A stretch of DNA of 64,000 nt from contig NZ_QMEW01000021.1 of NCBI RefSeq assembly GCF_003284965.1, forward strand, positions 1-64,000, written 5' to 3'. Positions within the stretch are counted from its first letter, which is position 1. Each line of letters begins with the position of its first letter. Below the pieces are notes generated by a model, which was not told the DNA's origin, did not search any database, and saw only the letters and a program-made list of their open reading frames with translations. Below are positions 1 to 8,326 of this stretch, piece after piece. The translations under genes were made by a program, and so were the position numbers. The stretch is from Mycolicibacterium sp. GF69. GTDB taxonomy: Bacteria > Actinomycetota > Actinomycetes > Mycobacteriales > Mycobacteriaceae.

Positions 1-17
1 ACGGCCGCGCGACTAGC

Positions 18-37
18 CCGCGGCTTTGAAGCCGCGG
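18..37. repeat. GC-rich hairpin at left edge
   Basis: The arms CCGCGGCTT (18-26) and AAGCCGCGG (29-37) are perfectly complementary. It lies downstream of the leftward promoter at 137-165, so it would be in that transcript's leader. No T-run follows in either direction, so a terminator role is not supported. Confidence 0.5.
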
Positions 38-136
38 ACTCGTAGTGCGGACGCTCAGGAACCCACCGGAGTGGGACTTCCCTCTAGGAGCCGCCGCGCT
101 CTTCGGGCTTGGCCCGTGTCGCAGCGACGAATCAAC

Positions 137-165
137 AAGTTACGTGAGGGAAAACTAGGAGTCAA
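137..165 (-). promoter_or_regulatory. Strong sigma-70-type promoter pointing out of the window
   Basis: On the minus strand TTGACT (165-160) is followed after exactly 17 nt by TAACTT (142-137). It sits about 110 nt behind the tyrS stop and points in the same direction as tyrS. The expected transcript start is near 130 and the first gene lies beyond base 1. In fast-growing mycobacteria the rrnB operon begins behind tyrS with a promoter of this kind, so this may be the rrnB promoter. That identity is inference, because no 16S sequence is inside the window. Confidence 0.6.
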
Positions 166-205
166 ATGGCCTGATAGAACGGGTATTTCAACTCGAACCC
201 GTCAC

Positions 206-222
206 GCGCACCTCCGGTGCGT
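206..222 (-). terminator. Possible tyrS terminator hairpin
   Basis: CGCACC (207-212) pairs with GGTGCG (216-221) around a 3-nt loop, with one more G-T pair outside. It lies 55 nt behind the tyrS stop. There is no T-run, and a second weaker pair (ACGGGT/ACCCGT, 179-202) lies beside it. A weak call. Confidence 0.3.
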
Positions 223-276
223 TGGCTCCCAGTCAGAGGGTTCAACGCGCGGACCACTCCTGTTGTTCCCTGCTGC

Positions 277-1560
277 TCACGCGACTCGTTCGATGCCGGC
301 GATGTTGCGCTTGCCGCGGCGCAGCACGAGCCAGCGTCCATGGAGGAAGTCGGTGGGCCCAGGAATCCACTCCTCGCTGTCGACCCGGGCGTTGTTGACA
401 TAGACACCGCCCTCGGCCACCGTGCGGCGGGCCGCCCCCTTGCTCGGCGACAGCCCACTGGCGACGAGCAGATCGACGATCGCATCGGGGCCGCCGGGCC
501 TTAATTCGGCGACTTCGTTGTTACTGGCCTCGCGCAGCGCCGCGGCCAGCGTCGGCTCGTCCAGTTCGGCCAGCTCGGCCCGGCCGAAAAGAGCCTGGCT
601 GGCATGTTCGACCGAACGCGTCGCGGCCTCGCCGTGTACCAGCGTGGTGAGCTCACGCGCCAGGCGCCGTTGACCCGCGCGTTCGTGGGCCCGCTCCGTG
701 GTCGCCTGCTCGAGTTCGGCCAGCTCGTCGGGCGAGAGAAAGGTGAACCAACGCAGGTAGCGGACGACGTCGGCGTCCGTAGTGTTGATGAAGTACTGAT
801 ACCAGGCATAGGGGCTGGTCATCTCCGGGTCCAGCCACAGGCTGCCGCCCCCGGTCGACTTACCGAACTTCTTGCCTTCGGAGTCGGTCACCAAAGGTGT
901 GGTCAAGGCGTGCACCGTCGCGCCGTCCTTCTGACGGACCAGCCTGACACCTGCGATGATGTTGCCCCACTGATCGGAGCCGCCGATCTGCAGGGAGCAG
1001 TCGTAACGCCGGTGCAACTCCACATAGTCGTTGGCCTGCAGCAGCATGTAGCTGAACTCGGTATAGGAGATGCCTTCGCCGTCGAGCCGGCGCCGGACGG
1101 TGTCGCGGTCGAGCATCACGTTGACCGAAAAGTACTTGCCGATGTCACGCAGGAACTCGATCGCGGACAGCGGCCCGGTCCATGACACATTGTTTTCGAC
1201 GACTGCACCCGTCGCGGGGTCGTCGAACTCGACGAAACGCTCGAGCTGCCCGCGGATCCGTTCGGACCAGTCCGCCACGGTGTCGGCGTTGTTCAGTGTG
1301 CGCTCGCCGGTATCGCGCGGGTCGCCGATCATGCCGGTGGCACCGCCCGCGAGCACGATGGGTCGATGACCGGCCTGCTGAAAGCGGCGCAGAGTCAACA
1401 ACGGAATGAGATGACCGGCGTGCAGGCTCGGCGCGGTCGGATCGAAACCCGAATACACCGTGACGGGTCCGGCCGCCAGTGCTTGCGCCAACGCGTCACG
1501 GTCGGTGGACTGCGCGATCAGCCCACGTTCCTCCAATTCGTCGAGAATCGACGTACCCAT
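277..1560 (-). CDS. tyrS: Tyrosyl-tRNA synthetase
   Basis: Cytoplasmic class I aminoacyl-tRNA synthetase that charges tRNA-Tyr. The 427-aa length is normal for the bacterial enzyme. The class I signature is seen as HAGH (in PSLHAGHLIPL, about residue 50) and the KMSKS loop as KFGKS (in GKKFGKST). The last ~80 residues form the S4-like RNA-binding domain found in bacterial TyrRS. The ATG at 1560 begins MGTSILDELEERGL, the usual N-terminus. It lies 18 nt downstream of mpg and is probably co-transcribed with it. The mpg-tyrS pair is the same as Rv1688-Rv1689 of M. tuberculosis. Confidence 0.97.
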   Translation of the reverse strand: MGTSILDELEERGLIAQSTDRDALAQALAAGPVTVYSGFDPTAPSLHAGHLIPLLTLRRFQQAGHRPIVLAGGATGMIGDPRDTGERTLNNADTVADWSERIRGQLERFVEFDDPATGAVVENNVSWTGPLSAIEFLRDIGKYFSVNVMLDRDTVRRRLDGEGISYTEFSYMLLQANDYVELHRRYDCSLQIGGSDQWGNIIAGVRLVRQKDGATVHALTTPLVTDSEGKKFGKSTGGGSLWLDPEMTSPYAWYQYFINTTDADVVRYLRWFTFLSPDELAELEQATTERAHERAGQRRLARELTTLVHGEAATRSVEHASQALFGRAELAELDEPTLAAALREASNNEVAELRPGGPDAIVDLLVASGLSPSKGAARRTVAEGGVYVNNARVDSEEWIPGPTDFLHGRWLVLRRGKRNIAGIERVA

Positions 1561-1578
1561 GGCTGCGATCTTTCCGTA

Positions 1579-2190
1579 CTAGTCGCTCTCGCCGGGAGTC
1601 GGTGCCCGTGGGCTGCGGCGATACGCCGACACCTCCGGCCGGCCGGCCAGCCACATTCGCCACGGCCGGTCGGCGGCCTTGCTCACACCGACGCGCGGAC
1701 CCACGACCGCGACATGGCGCTCCCCGAGCGTCAACTGAATAGGGCTGTCAGGGTCGAACAGATCGATCCCGTTGTCCTCCATCGTGATTCCGAGCGCCGA
1801 ACACAGGTTGCCCGGTCCTCGTGCCAGCGCGCGCGGACGGACCGACTCGCCGCGACGCGCGTGTGCGGTGCTCAGGCCGGCTTCGATCGCGGCGGCCCGC
1901 AGGAGCACGGCGCCCGCCACGCCGTCCGTGGCACAGACGACGTTCGCGCACACATGAATGCCGTGACTGCGGTAGGTGTACAGCTGTCCGGCAGGACCGA
2001 ACATCACCCGGTTCCGCGCCCCGGGACCGCGATACGAGTGGGCGGCGGCGTCGGGCCATGGCCCGTCCGCTGGGCCGCCATAGGCCTCGACCTCGACGAT
2101 CATCGCGCTGACGCCGCGCCCGGTGAGATCGGCGCCGAGCAGTCGACGGGCCGCGGTCAACGGGTCGACCGAGAGCAATTCAGCAGTCAC
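1579..2190 (-). CDS. mpg: 3-methyladenine DNA glycosylase (AAG/MPG family)
   Basis: Base-excision repair glycosylase that removes alkylated purines such as 3-methyladenine. About 203 aa from a GTG at 2190 (protein starts VTAELLSVDPLTAARRLLGADL). An upstream in-frame start would give a non-conserved tail, so the GTG is preferred. Family features seen are the EVEAY segment, which carries the catalytic Glu, and the GPGNLCSALGI segment of the base pocket. It matches Rv1688 in place and type. The divergent ABC exporter operon starts 59 bp away. Confidence 0.92.
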   Translation of the reverse strand: MTAELLSVDPLTAARRLLGADLTGRGVSAMIVEVEAYGGPADGPWPDAAAHSYRGPGARNRVMFGPAGQLYTYRSHGIHVCANVVCATDGVAGAVLLRAAAIEAGLSTAHARRGESVRPRALARGPGNLCSALGITMEDNGIDLFDPDSPIQLTLGERHVAVVGPRVGVSKAADRPWRMWLAGRPEVSAYRRSPRAPTPGESD

Positions 2191-2240
2191 CGGCAAGCAT
2201 CCTACGGAGGGTGTTGACACGGGTGGGTCAGACGGAGGAT

Positions 2241-2274
2241 ATTCATCACATGATGACTTCATCGGGTGATGAAT
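2241..2274. promoter_or_regulatory. 34-bp dyad over the ABC exporter start, probable TetR operator
   Basis: The outer arms ATTCATCAC (2241-2249) and GTGATGAAT (2266-2274) are perfect complements. The inner stretch GATGACTTCATC (2252-2263) is itself a perfect palindrome with the same centre (2257.5). Only two base pairs of the 17 fail to match. It covers the ATG of the exporter ATPase (2250) and follows a TTGACA at 2214-2219. The operon's third gene encodes a TetR repressor, so an autoregulatory operator is the natural reading. This is inferred; no binding data are available. Confidence 0.6.
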
Positions 2275-3023
2275 TCTCTCGGCAGGGGGCGGTCCCTGCG
2301 ATCGAGATCGAAAACCTGCGGGTCGTACGCGGTAAGCGTCTTGCCCTCGACGACATCAGCGTGCGCATCGCCCCGGGGACGATCACCGGACTGCTGGGAC
2401 CCTCGGGCTGCGGTAAGACGACGCTGATGCGCAGCATCGTCGGCACGCAGATCGTCACAGCCGGCGCGGTGCGAGTGCTCGGTAAGCCGGCGGGCTCGGC
2501 GGAATTGCGGCATCGCGTCGGTTACGTCACCCAGGACGCCACCGTCTACGACGACTTACGGGTCATCGACAACGTCCGCTACTTCGCCGCTCTCTACGGG
2601 ACCGGTTCCGATTCCGCCGATGACGCCGTGGCGGCCGTGGGACTCGCAGACCATCGAACGGCGTTGTGCGCCAACCTGTCCGGTGGTCAGCGGACACGAG
2701 CGTCGCTGGCATGCGCATTGGTATCCCATCCGGATCTGCTGGTCCTCGACGAACCCACCGTCGGACTCGATCCCGTGTTGCGCGTGGACCTGTGGGACCA
2801 ATTCCACCGGCTCGCCGCACACGGCACCACCCTGCTGGTCTCCAGCCACGTCATGGACGAGGCCGATCATTGCGGCGACTTGCTGCTCATGCGCGATGGC
2901 CGACTGCTCGCCCACGTCACGCCCGCGAAACTACGAGAGGACACCGGATGTCAGTCACTGGAGGAAGCGTTTCTCTGCGTCATCAGGCACAGCACCGACG
3001 GTCCCAAAGCCGGGGTCGGTTGA
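2250..3023 (+). CDS. ABC transporter ATP-binding protein (Rv1687c-like)
   Basis: Energises a two-component ABC-2-type exporter together with the next gene. About 257 aa from the ATG at 2250, which has GGAGG (2234-2238) before it; an ATG at 2253 is also possible. The Walker A motif GPSGCGKTT, the ABC signature LSGGQ and the Walker B motif LLVLDEP are all intact, followed by the switch His in SSHVMDEADH. The stop overlaps the permease start (TTGA, 3020-3023), so translation of the two is coupled. The gene set ATPase, permease, TetR matches Rv1687c-Rv1685c. The substrate is not known; this ATPase type (DrrA/CcmA-like) usually serves drug or lipid export. Confidence 0.93.
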   Translation: MMTSSGDEFSRQGAVPAIEIENLRVVRGKRLALDDISVRIAPGTITGLLGPSGCGKTTLMRSIVGTQIVTAGAVRVLGKPAGSAELRHRVGYVTQDATVYDDLRVIDNVRYFAALYGTGSDSADDAVAAVGLADHRTALCANLSGGQRTRASLACALVSHPDLLVLDEPTVGLDPVLRVDLWDQFHRLAAHGTTLLVSSHVMDEADHCGDLLLMRDGRLLAHVTPAKLREDTGCQSLEEAFLCVIRHSTDGPKAGVG

Positions 3024-3775
3024 GTCCGCACGGCTATCTCGCCACCACCGGACGTATCCTGCGCCAACTGGCGGCCGACCACCGCAGCGTCGCAATGATT
3101 CTCGTGGTGCCCAGCCTCATCATCGCGTTGCTCTACTTCATGTTCCAGAATGCGCCGCATCCGCCGGGCGCGCCGTCTCCGTTCAACAACGCGTGCCTGA
3201 TCATGCTCGGTGTGTTCCCCCTCATCGTGATGTTTTTGATCACGTCGATAACGATGCAGCGGGAACGCGTTTCGGGCACCTTGGAGCGGATTCTGACCAC
3301 TCCCCTGCGCCGAGTCGATCTACTTGCGGCGTACGGCACCGCCTTCTCGATCGCGGCTGCTGCGCAGGCGACACTGGCCTGCATCGTGTCGTACGCATTT
3401 CTCGGCCTGCACACCGAAGGCAGCCCGGTGTGGGTGTTCGCCATCGCCATCATCAACGCCGTCCTCGGAGTCGGGCTCGGCCTGCTGTGTAGCGCCTTCG
3501 CGCGCACCGAGTTCCAAGCCGTACAGTTCATGCCCTTGGTGATCGCGCCGCAACTTTTGCTGTGCGGGATCATCGTGCCGCGCGGCGCGCTGCCGGAGTG
3601 GCTGCAGTGGATCAGCAATGTGTTGCCCGCGAGCTACGCTCTGGAGGCGCTGCAACAGGTCGGAACAGTCGCAGGTCCGACGTTCACCGTGGTGCGCGAC
3701 ACGGCGGTCGTCGTCGGCTTTGCGGTTGTCGCCCTCGGCCTCGCGGCGGCCACGCTACGACGAAGGACACCATAA
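3020..3775 (+). CDS. ABC-2 type transporter permease (Rv1686c-like)
   Basis: Membrane half of the exporter. The likely start is the TTG at 3020, which overlaps the ATPase stop by 4 nt and gives 251 aa (LSPHGYLATTGRILRQLAA). Upstream in-frame sequence would only re-read the ATPase gene. It has about six hydrophobic segments, the first at residues ~25-45 (MILVVPSLIIALLYFMF). The conserved ABC-2 segment near RERVSGTLERILTTPLRR is the usual cytoplasmic coupling region. It ends five bases before the TetR gene. Confidence 0.9.
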   Translation: MSPHGYLATTGRILRQLAADHRSVAMILVVPSLIIALLYFMFQNAPHPPGAPSPFNNACLIMLGVFPLIVMFLITSITMQRERVSGTLERILTTPLRRVDLLAAYGTAFSIAAAAQATLACIVSYAFLGLHTEGSPVWVFAIAIINAVLGVGLGLLCSAFARTEFQAVQFMPLVIAPQLLLCGIIVPRGALPEWLQWISNVLPASYALEALQQVGTVAGPTFTVVRDTAVVVGFAVVALGLAAATLRRRTP

Positions 3776-3780
3776 CTACC

Positions 3781-4395
3781 TTGACCACCAACGCTGATCG
3801 CAGGCGACCGGGCCGTCCGCCCGGGCAGTCGGATACCCGTGACCGCATCCTGGCCAGCGCTCGAGAACTGTTCGCGCGCAACGGTGTCGACAAAACGTCG
3901 ATCCGGGCGATCGCGGCAGGTGCTGGGGTGGACCCAGCGCTTGTCCACCACTATTACGGCACCAAACAACAGTTGTTCGCCGCGGCGATCGAGGCACCCA
4001 TCGACCCCATGGACGTGCTACGCCCGCTGCGCGAGATGCCCGTTGAGGAGATCGGGCACAAGTTACCGGCACTGCTCGTGCCGCTGTGGGATTCGGAAGC
4101 CGGTCAGGGTTTCATCGCGACCTTGCGGTCGCTGCTGGCGGGCTCGGAAGTAGGCTTGATCCGGTCTTTTCTCCAAGAAGTGATCGCCACGGAAATCGGC
4201 CCCCGCGTGGATAATCCGAAAGGATCGGGACGGCTTCGGGTTCAGTTCGTCGCATCGCAACTCGTCGGGATCGTGGTCGCCCGCTACATTCTGGAACTCG
4301 ATCCGATCAAATCGCTGCCCGCCGACCGCATCGCCGAGACGATCGGCCCAAACCTGCAGCGCTACCTCACCGGCGAGCTACCCGGCTTCACCTGA
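3781..4395 (+). CDS. TetR-family regulator of the ABC exporter
   Basis: 204 aa from a TTG at 3781, five bases behind the permease stop; AAGGA at 3763-3767 could serve as its ribosome site. The N-terminal helix-turn-helix is clear: TRDRILASARELFARNGVDKTSIR followed by AGVDPALVHHYYGTK (recognition helix and conserved YY). The C-terminal ~140 residues form the variable ligand domain. The likely target is the dyad at 2241-2274, so it would repress its own operon. It corresponds to Rv1685c. Its last 18 bp overlap the convergent Trm112-like gene. Confidence 0.92.
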   Translation: MTTNADRRRPGRPPGQSDTRDRILASARELFARNGVDKTSIRAIAAGAGVDPALVHHYYGTKQQLFAAAIEAPIDPMDVLRPLREMPVEEIGHKLPALLVPLWDSEAGQGFIATLRSLLAGSEVGLIRSFLQEVIATEIGPRVDNPKGSGRLRVQFVASQLVGIVVARYILELDPIKSLPADRIAETIGPNLQRYLTGELPGFT

Positions 4396-4605
4396 CGCGC
4401 GGTCCAGCATGCGCTGATGCTCAGCCTCGTCGGTGACGGCGACGGCCTCGTCGATCAACAGCACCGGGATGCCGTCGTCGATGCGGTATGCCCGGCGCAG
4501 CCGCGGGTTGTACAGGTACTCCGGAGAGTGCCCACCGACCAGCAGCAGGGGCCCGCGATCCTGCGGACAGACCAGGATGTCGAGCAGTTTCTCGTCGAGT
4601 GCCAC
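4378..4605 (-). CDS. Trm112-family small protein (Rv1684-like)
   Basis: 75 aa. It starts MALDEKLLDILVCPQDRGPL and has the family's core RRAYRIDDGIPVLLIDEA. Bacterial members are thought to be partners of methyltransferases or to act in lipid A/envelope steps; the role in mycobacteria is not known. Only one Cys of the usual zinc-binding set is present (VCPQ), so a zinc site is doubtful. It lies 6 bp behind the secreted-protein gene, and its 3' end overlaps the TetR gene on the other strand by 18 bp. Confidence 0.85.
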   Translation of the reverse strand: MALDEKLLDILVCPQDRGPLLLVGGHSPEYLYNPRLRRAYRIDDGIPVLLIDEAVAVTDEAEHQRMLDRASGEAG

Positions 4606-4611
4606 CGCGGA

Positions 4612-5157
4612 TCAGCCGGTCGGAGAGCTCGTACCGGGGATGACGGGGATCCCGCCGATGGTCTGGTTGCTGGCGGCCTGCTGCGCCGCTCGCGCCTGCA
4701 TCTTGCGCTGATGGGTGATGGTGTCTTTGAGCGCCTCGACCAGCGGAGTCTGGTTCGGCCGGTGCTCGAGGGCTTCGGCCAGCGCCACCGCGTTCGCGTT
4801 CGAGGGACGGAAACCCAGTTTGCGTAGCTTCACCGCATCGTCGATGAGGGTGGAAACCTGACCGCCGCCGTCGCCCTGTCGGTACTGCTCGTGGATCAAG
4901 GACAGGACCTGATCGGCGTTCACCTTGGGCGTGGTTTGCTCGTCAGCCCTCTTGCAGTCATCGCCGGTGCACGGTTTCTTCGGGCCGTCGGCCTGCGGCT
5001 GTGGTGCCTGGGTCTCGACGGTCGGTTCGGCGGGCTGGGCGACCGCGGTCGGTGCCGCCGCCCCGGCCAGCAGGCCCACGGTCAACGCGCCGCCGGCGAT
5101 ACCGCCCACGCACAGGCGACGCCAGATGCCGCGGTGCGAACCGCTTCGCGATGTCAT
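4612..5157 (-). CDS. Secreted protein of unknown function
   Basis: 181 aa from the ATG at 5157, which has a good GGAGG six to seven bases upstream. The first ~40 residues form a signal peptide (RR then GGIAGGALTVGLLAGAAAP, likely cut after AVA-Q). The mature part begins Pro-rich, carries a CTGDDC pair and then a helical domain with VLSLIHEQYRQGDGGGQVS and LRKLGFRPSNANAVALAEAL. I do not recognise a named family. It sits between the lipase/ligase fusion and the Trm112-like gene on the same strand, so an operon is likely. Confidence 0.85.
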   Translation of the reverse strand: MTSRSGSHRGIWRRLCVGGIAGGALTVGLLAGAAAPTAVAQPAEPTVETQAPQPQADGPKKPCTGDDCKRADEQTTPKVNADQVLSLIHEQYRQGDGGGQVSTLIDDAVKLRKLGFRPSNANAVALAEALEHRPNQTPLVEALKDTITHQRKMQARAAQQAASNQTIGGIPVIPGTSSPTG

Positions 5158-5257
5158 CAAACCTCCAGCTCGGTGGCGCGGTTGCTCAACCGGGTCCTCG
5201 ACGTGCGAGGCGCCGCCAGCGGCGAGCCTAACAGCGCTCGTACCGGTCGGCACGGCG

Positions 5258-8227
5258 TCATTGCGGCTTGCCCTCGGCGATCTCGGCACGAACGGCGACG
5301 GTCAACCGCTTGTACCGATTCGTATCGGGCTCGAGGAACCAGGCGTTACGCGACGGCTTCGGAATGCCTTGCGCGCGCACGGGGCTGACCAACGGCCGGT
5401 ACGACGCGCTGAGCGCCAGGTGTGGCACCACGTGAACGATGTCGGGAGCGTTGCCCACGGCAAGGTCGGCAAGGGCCTCTGACAGGTCAGCGGACGGAAT
5501 GCTGCCGCCGGCCCGCAACTCCACCGCGGTGACGGCCAGCTGTCGGTTGTTGGCCTGCACCCCATAGGTGACCGCGAGGTCGACCGCGCCGAGGCACCCG
5601 ATCGCGTCGTTGACCGTCGACGCGTAGACAGGACCCCGCTCGGTGTGGATGACCGCACCGCGGCTGTCGACGAGCCAATAGTCGCCGTCGCCGTCGCGAC
5701 GGAACAGGTACTCCGTCGAAACCCAGGTGTCGGCCGGGGCGAAGACACCGCGCTTGACCGGGGCGGTCGGATCGACCGGACCGCGCGGACGGGCGATCAG
5801 TACACCGACCTCGTTGGTTTCGGCCCGGCGCACGAACCCTCGCTCGTCCTCCAGGATCAAATCCTCGTCGGGGTCGTAGGCCGCCAACTCGAGTTCCCGG
5901 CCACCCGGCAGCGGCCGGCCCTTGCTGCCGATCTTGGCGCCGGACACGTTCGCGAGAACGGCCTGCCCATCCGTGGTGGCGAAGAACTCGACGACGTTCG
6001 CCGGTTCGAACACCTCCACCACCCGTTTCCACAGACCGGTCGGCATACCCGAGCCGATGAACAGCCGCACAGGGTGGCTGCCGTGCAGCGCGAAGGACGG
6101 GTCGTTGATGACCTCGCGCAGCATCGCCCACGTGTACGTCACGACAGTGACGCCGTATTGGCGAATTTCGTTGAGGAACCGATCGGGCCGCAGGCCGCGC
6201 GACAGCGCGATCCGCGAACCACCGACGGCGGCGCCGCCCAGCGCAACCAGCAACCCGGACTGGTGGTGCAGCGGGGTCAGGCAGTAGACGGTGTCGGCGC
6301 GACTGAGGTTGGCCGCCGACGCGGTCCCGAACGCCGAGATCGCCCAGCGCGCGTTGGTGATCTGTTTGGCTACCAGTTCGCCGCCGGCCGAGCTGAAGCC
6401 GACGAACGCGAGGTCTCGGGCCAGACCCGGATTGGGTCGGTACCACCCCGGGAGCTCCACCTCGTCGGGGTCGATCTTCTCCATATCGATGACGTCGGCG
6501 TCGGCCGGGACGTCGAGATCGCGGGACTCGCCACCGCCGAGCACCAGCACCCGCATGTCGAGTTGGCGGGCGGCTTCGAGGCTGCTCGGGTCGGCGATGA
6601 TGTCCGAAACCGACCCCAACCGGGCGGCCGTGGGTAGGTCGGCGTCCGGCGGCATCAGGACCGCCACCGCCCCCAGCCGCGACAAGGCCGCGATCGCCAC
6701 CAACGCGCTGGGCCGGGTCTCCATCAGCACGCCGACGTGCGCGCCCTGGCGGACCCCGACCTCGATGAGACCGCGCACGACGTTGTTGATGCGACGGTCC
6801 ACGGCTTCGTACGTGTGCACTCGTCCGTCGAACAGCAGGCAATCGCCGCCCGGGAGATCGCTGGCCTGCTCGGACATGATCCTGCCGAACGAGATGCGGG
6901 TGTGCTCGTTGATCTGGCCGAGCCGGGCCAGTCGCGGGAGCGTACGAGCCGTCTCGACAGCCAACGCTCGGGCGGACTTGTTGGCGGTCAGGACCGCGTC
7001 GGCAGCCGAGCGAGCGAAGGTCCACGCCATCTCGGTGGCCGCGGCGGTGCCATGCGCGATCCGCGAGCTGAGCGAAACCCCGCTCTCGTTGGGTTCCGCA
7101 TTCAACGGCACCATCGCGTTGACGCCGTCGGGCCGATCGCCGGTGCCATCAAGCCACTTGACCCACTGCGCGACCGTCGGCCACGTCTGGCTCGCCGCCT
7201 TCGAACCGACAACGAGACCGAAATGGCCTGCCCGGATGAGGAATTCATAGACATCGGCCTTCGGTGCGGCGCGCTTGATCCCGCGCACGGACGCCGGCTG
7301 GCCGATATCGTCGACCTCGCCTATCACGGCCAACACCGGGCATTCGATGTCCGACAGCGTGACGAGGTCGCCGTGGATGGAGAAGCCGCCGCTCATCATC
7401 CGGTTGTGCGCGATGAATTGCTTCAGCAGTTCGGCGATGGCCGGCCCGGACCAGGCGATCCAGCCATCGGAGGCCAGGAACCGGCGTTGCTGCTCGCGAG
7501 GCAGCAACGCCTCGCGGTCGTGCAGTTGACGCAGGAAATCGAGGCGCGACTGTGCGGTCTTGACCGGGTCGAGCATCTGGAAGCCGGTGCGCGCGAGCCA
7601 ACCGGGGATGTCGATGCGGTTGAACACGTGATCGGCCATGAAGTCGGCGGCCGCGGGCGCGATGCTGGCGGGCAGGTTCATCGGCAGCGCGGCCAGGGTG
7701 TCGACAGGCGAGCCGAACGCGATGATGCTTGCGAGGTCCTTTGATCTCCGATACGCCGCGACCTGGTAGGCGAACATGCCGCCCTGCGAGTACCCGGCCA
7801 GGTGTACGTCGCGGCCGGTCACCTCTTTGACGGTGTCGATGGACTCGCTCAGCGCGACCACGTGGTCGGCGAGCGTGCGTTCCATGCCGCCCTCGACCTT
7901 GTCGGGTGAGCCGAAGTCGATGACCCACGGGTCGACACCCGCCTTGTGCAGGATGCCGACCGCACCGTCGTCACGCGTGACGTCCCACATGTCCGCGGAC
8001 ATCATCATCGGATGCACCATCAACACGGGCGGACCGGGCGGCTTGGCGCCCGGCCTCGTGTCGGGCGGGAAGTAGCGCCGCAGCCGGTACATCGGCACGC
8101 TCTGGATGATCTGGAACGGCGAAGGCACGGCGCCGGTTTCCAGGCCGCCGTAGCGCAGCACCTCCAGCCCGTTCTGGGCGGTGGCCACCAGCCGTCCGAC
8201 CGGCTTGGTTATCGCCGACAGATCCAC
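5258..8227 (-). CDS. Bifunctional lipase / acyl-CoA synthetase-like fusion (Rv1683-like)
   Basis: About 989 aa from a GTG at 8227 with a strong GGGGAGG upstream. Residues ~1-370 are an alpha/beta hydrolase of the PHA-synthase/lipase type: the nucleophile elbow is GYSQGG, with a HPMMMSAD oxyanion region and a late GHFGLVVG His. Residues ~430-989 are an AMP-binding acyl-CoA synthetase fold. Its motifs are degenerate. The P-loop reads FSSAGGELVAK instead of the usual SGTTG-PK, the TGD motif reads STEY, and the late DR-KD is DSRG. The ligase half may therefore be weak or altered. M. tuberculosis Rv1683 has the same fusion and is linked to triacylglycerol metabolism. Confidence 0.92.
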   Translation of the reverse strand: MDLSAITKPVGRLVATAQNGLEVLRYGGLETGAVPSPFQIIQSVPMYRLRRYFPPDTRPGAKPPGPPVLMVHPMMMSADMWDVTRDDGAVGILHKAGVDPWVIDFGSPDKVEGGMERTLADHVVALSESIDTVKEVTGRDVHLAGYSQGGMFAYQVAAYRRSKDLASIIAFGSPVDTLAALPMNLPASIAPAAADFMADHVFNRIDIPGWLARTGFQMLDPVKTAQSRLDFLRQLHDREALLPREQQRRFLASDGWIAWSGPAIAELLKQFIAHNRMMSGGFSIHGDLVTLSDIECPVLAVIGEVDDIGQPASVRGIKRAAPKADVYEFLIRAGHFGLVVGSKAASQTWPTVAQWVKWLDGTGDRPDGVNAMVPLNAEPNESGVSLSSRIAHGTAAATEMAWTFARSAADAVLTANKSARALAVETARTLPRLARLGQINEHTRISFGRIMSEQASDLPGGDCLLFDGRVHTYEAVDRRINNVVRGLIEVGVRQGAHVGVLMETRPSALVAIAALSRLGAVAVLMPPDADLPTAARLGSVSDIIADPSSLEAARQLDMRVLVLGGGESRDLDVPADADVIDMEKIDPDEVELPGWYRPNPGLARDLAFVGFSSAGGELVAKQITNARWAISAFGTASAANLSRADTVYCLTPLHHQSGLLVALGGAAVGGSRIALSRGLRPDRFLNEIRQYGVTVVTYTWAMLREVINDPSFALHGSHPVRLFIGSGMPTGLWKRVVEVFEPANVVEFFATTDGQAVLANVSGAKIGSKGRPLPGGRELELAAYDPDEDLILEDERGFVRRAETNEVGVLIARPRGPVDPTAPVKRGVFAPADTWVSTEYLFRRDGDGDYWLVDSRGAVIHTERGPVYASTVNDAIGCLGAVDLAVTYGVQANNRQLAVTAVELRAGGSIPSADLSEALADLAVGNAPDIVHVVPHLALSASYRPLVSPVRAQGIPKPSRNAWFLEPDTNRYKRLTVAVRAEIAEGKPQ

Positions 8228-8326
8228 ACCGCACCCCTCCCCTTCGAGCCGACGCCAGCCCCCAATTGTCGACGTCATCATGGCACAGCGGACCGCTCGG
8301 GAGGGCCGACCTATCATCGGCGGTCG

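Noticed and set aside
179..222. tRNA-like T-arm sequence on the minus strand (GGGTTCGAGT) behind tyrS
   Set aside because: No acceptor or anticodon stem can be folded around it.
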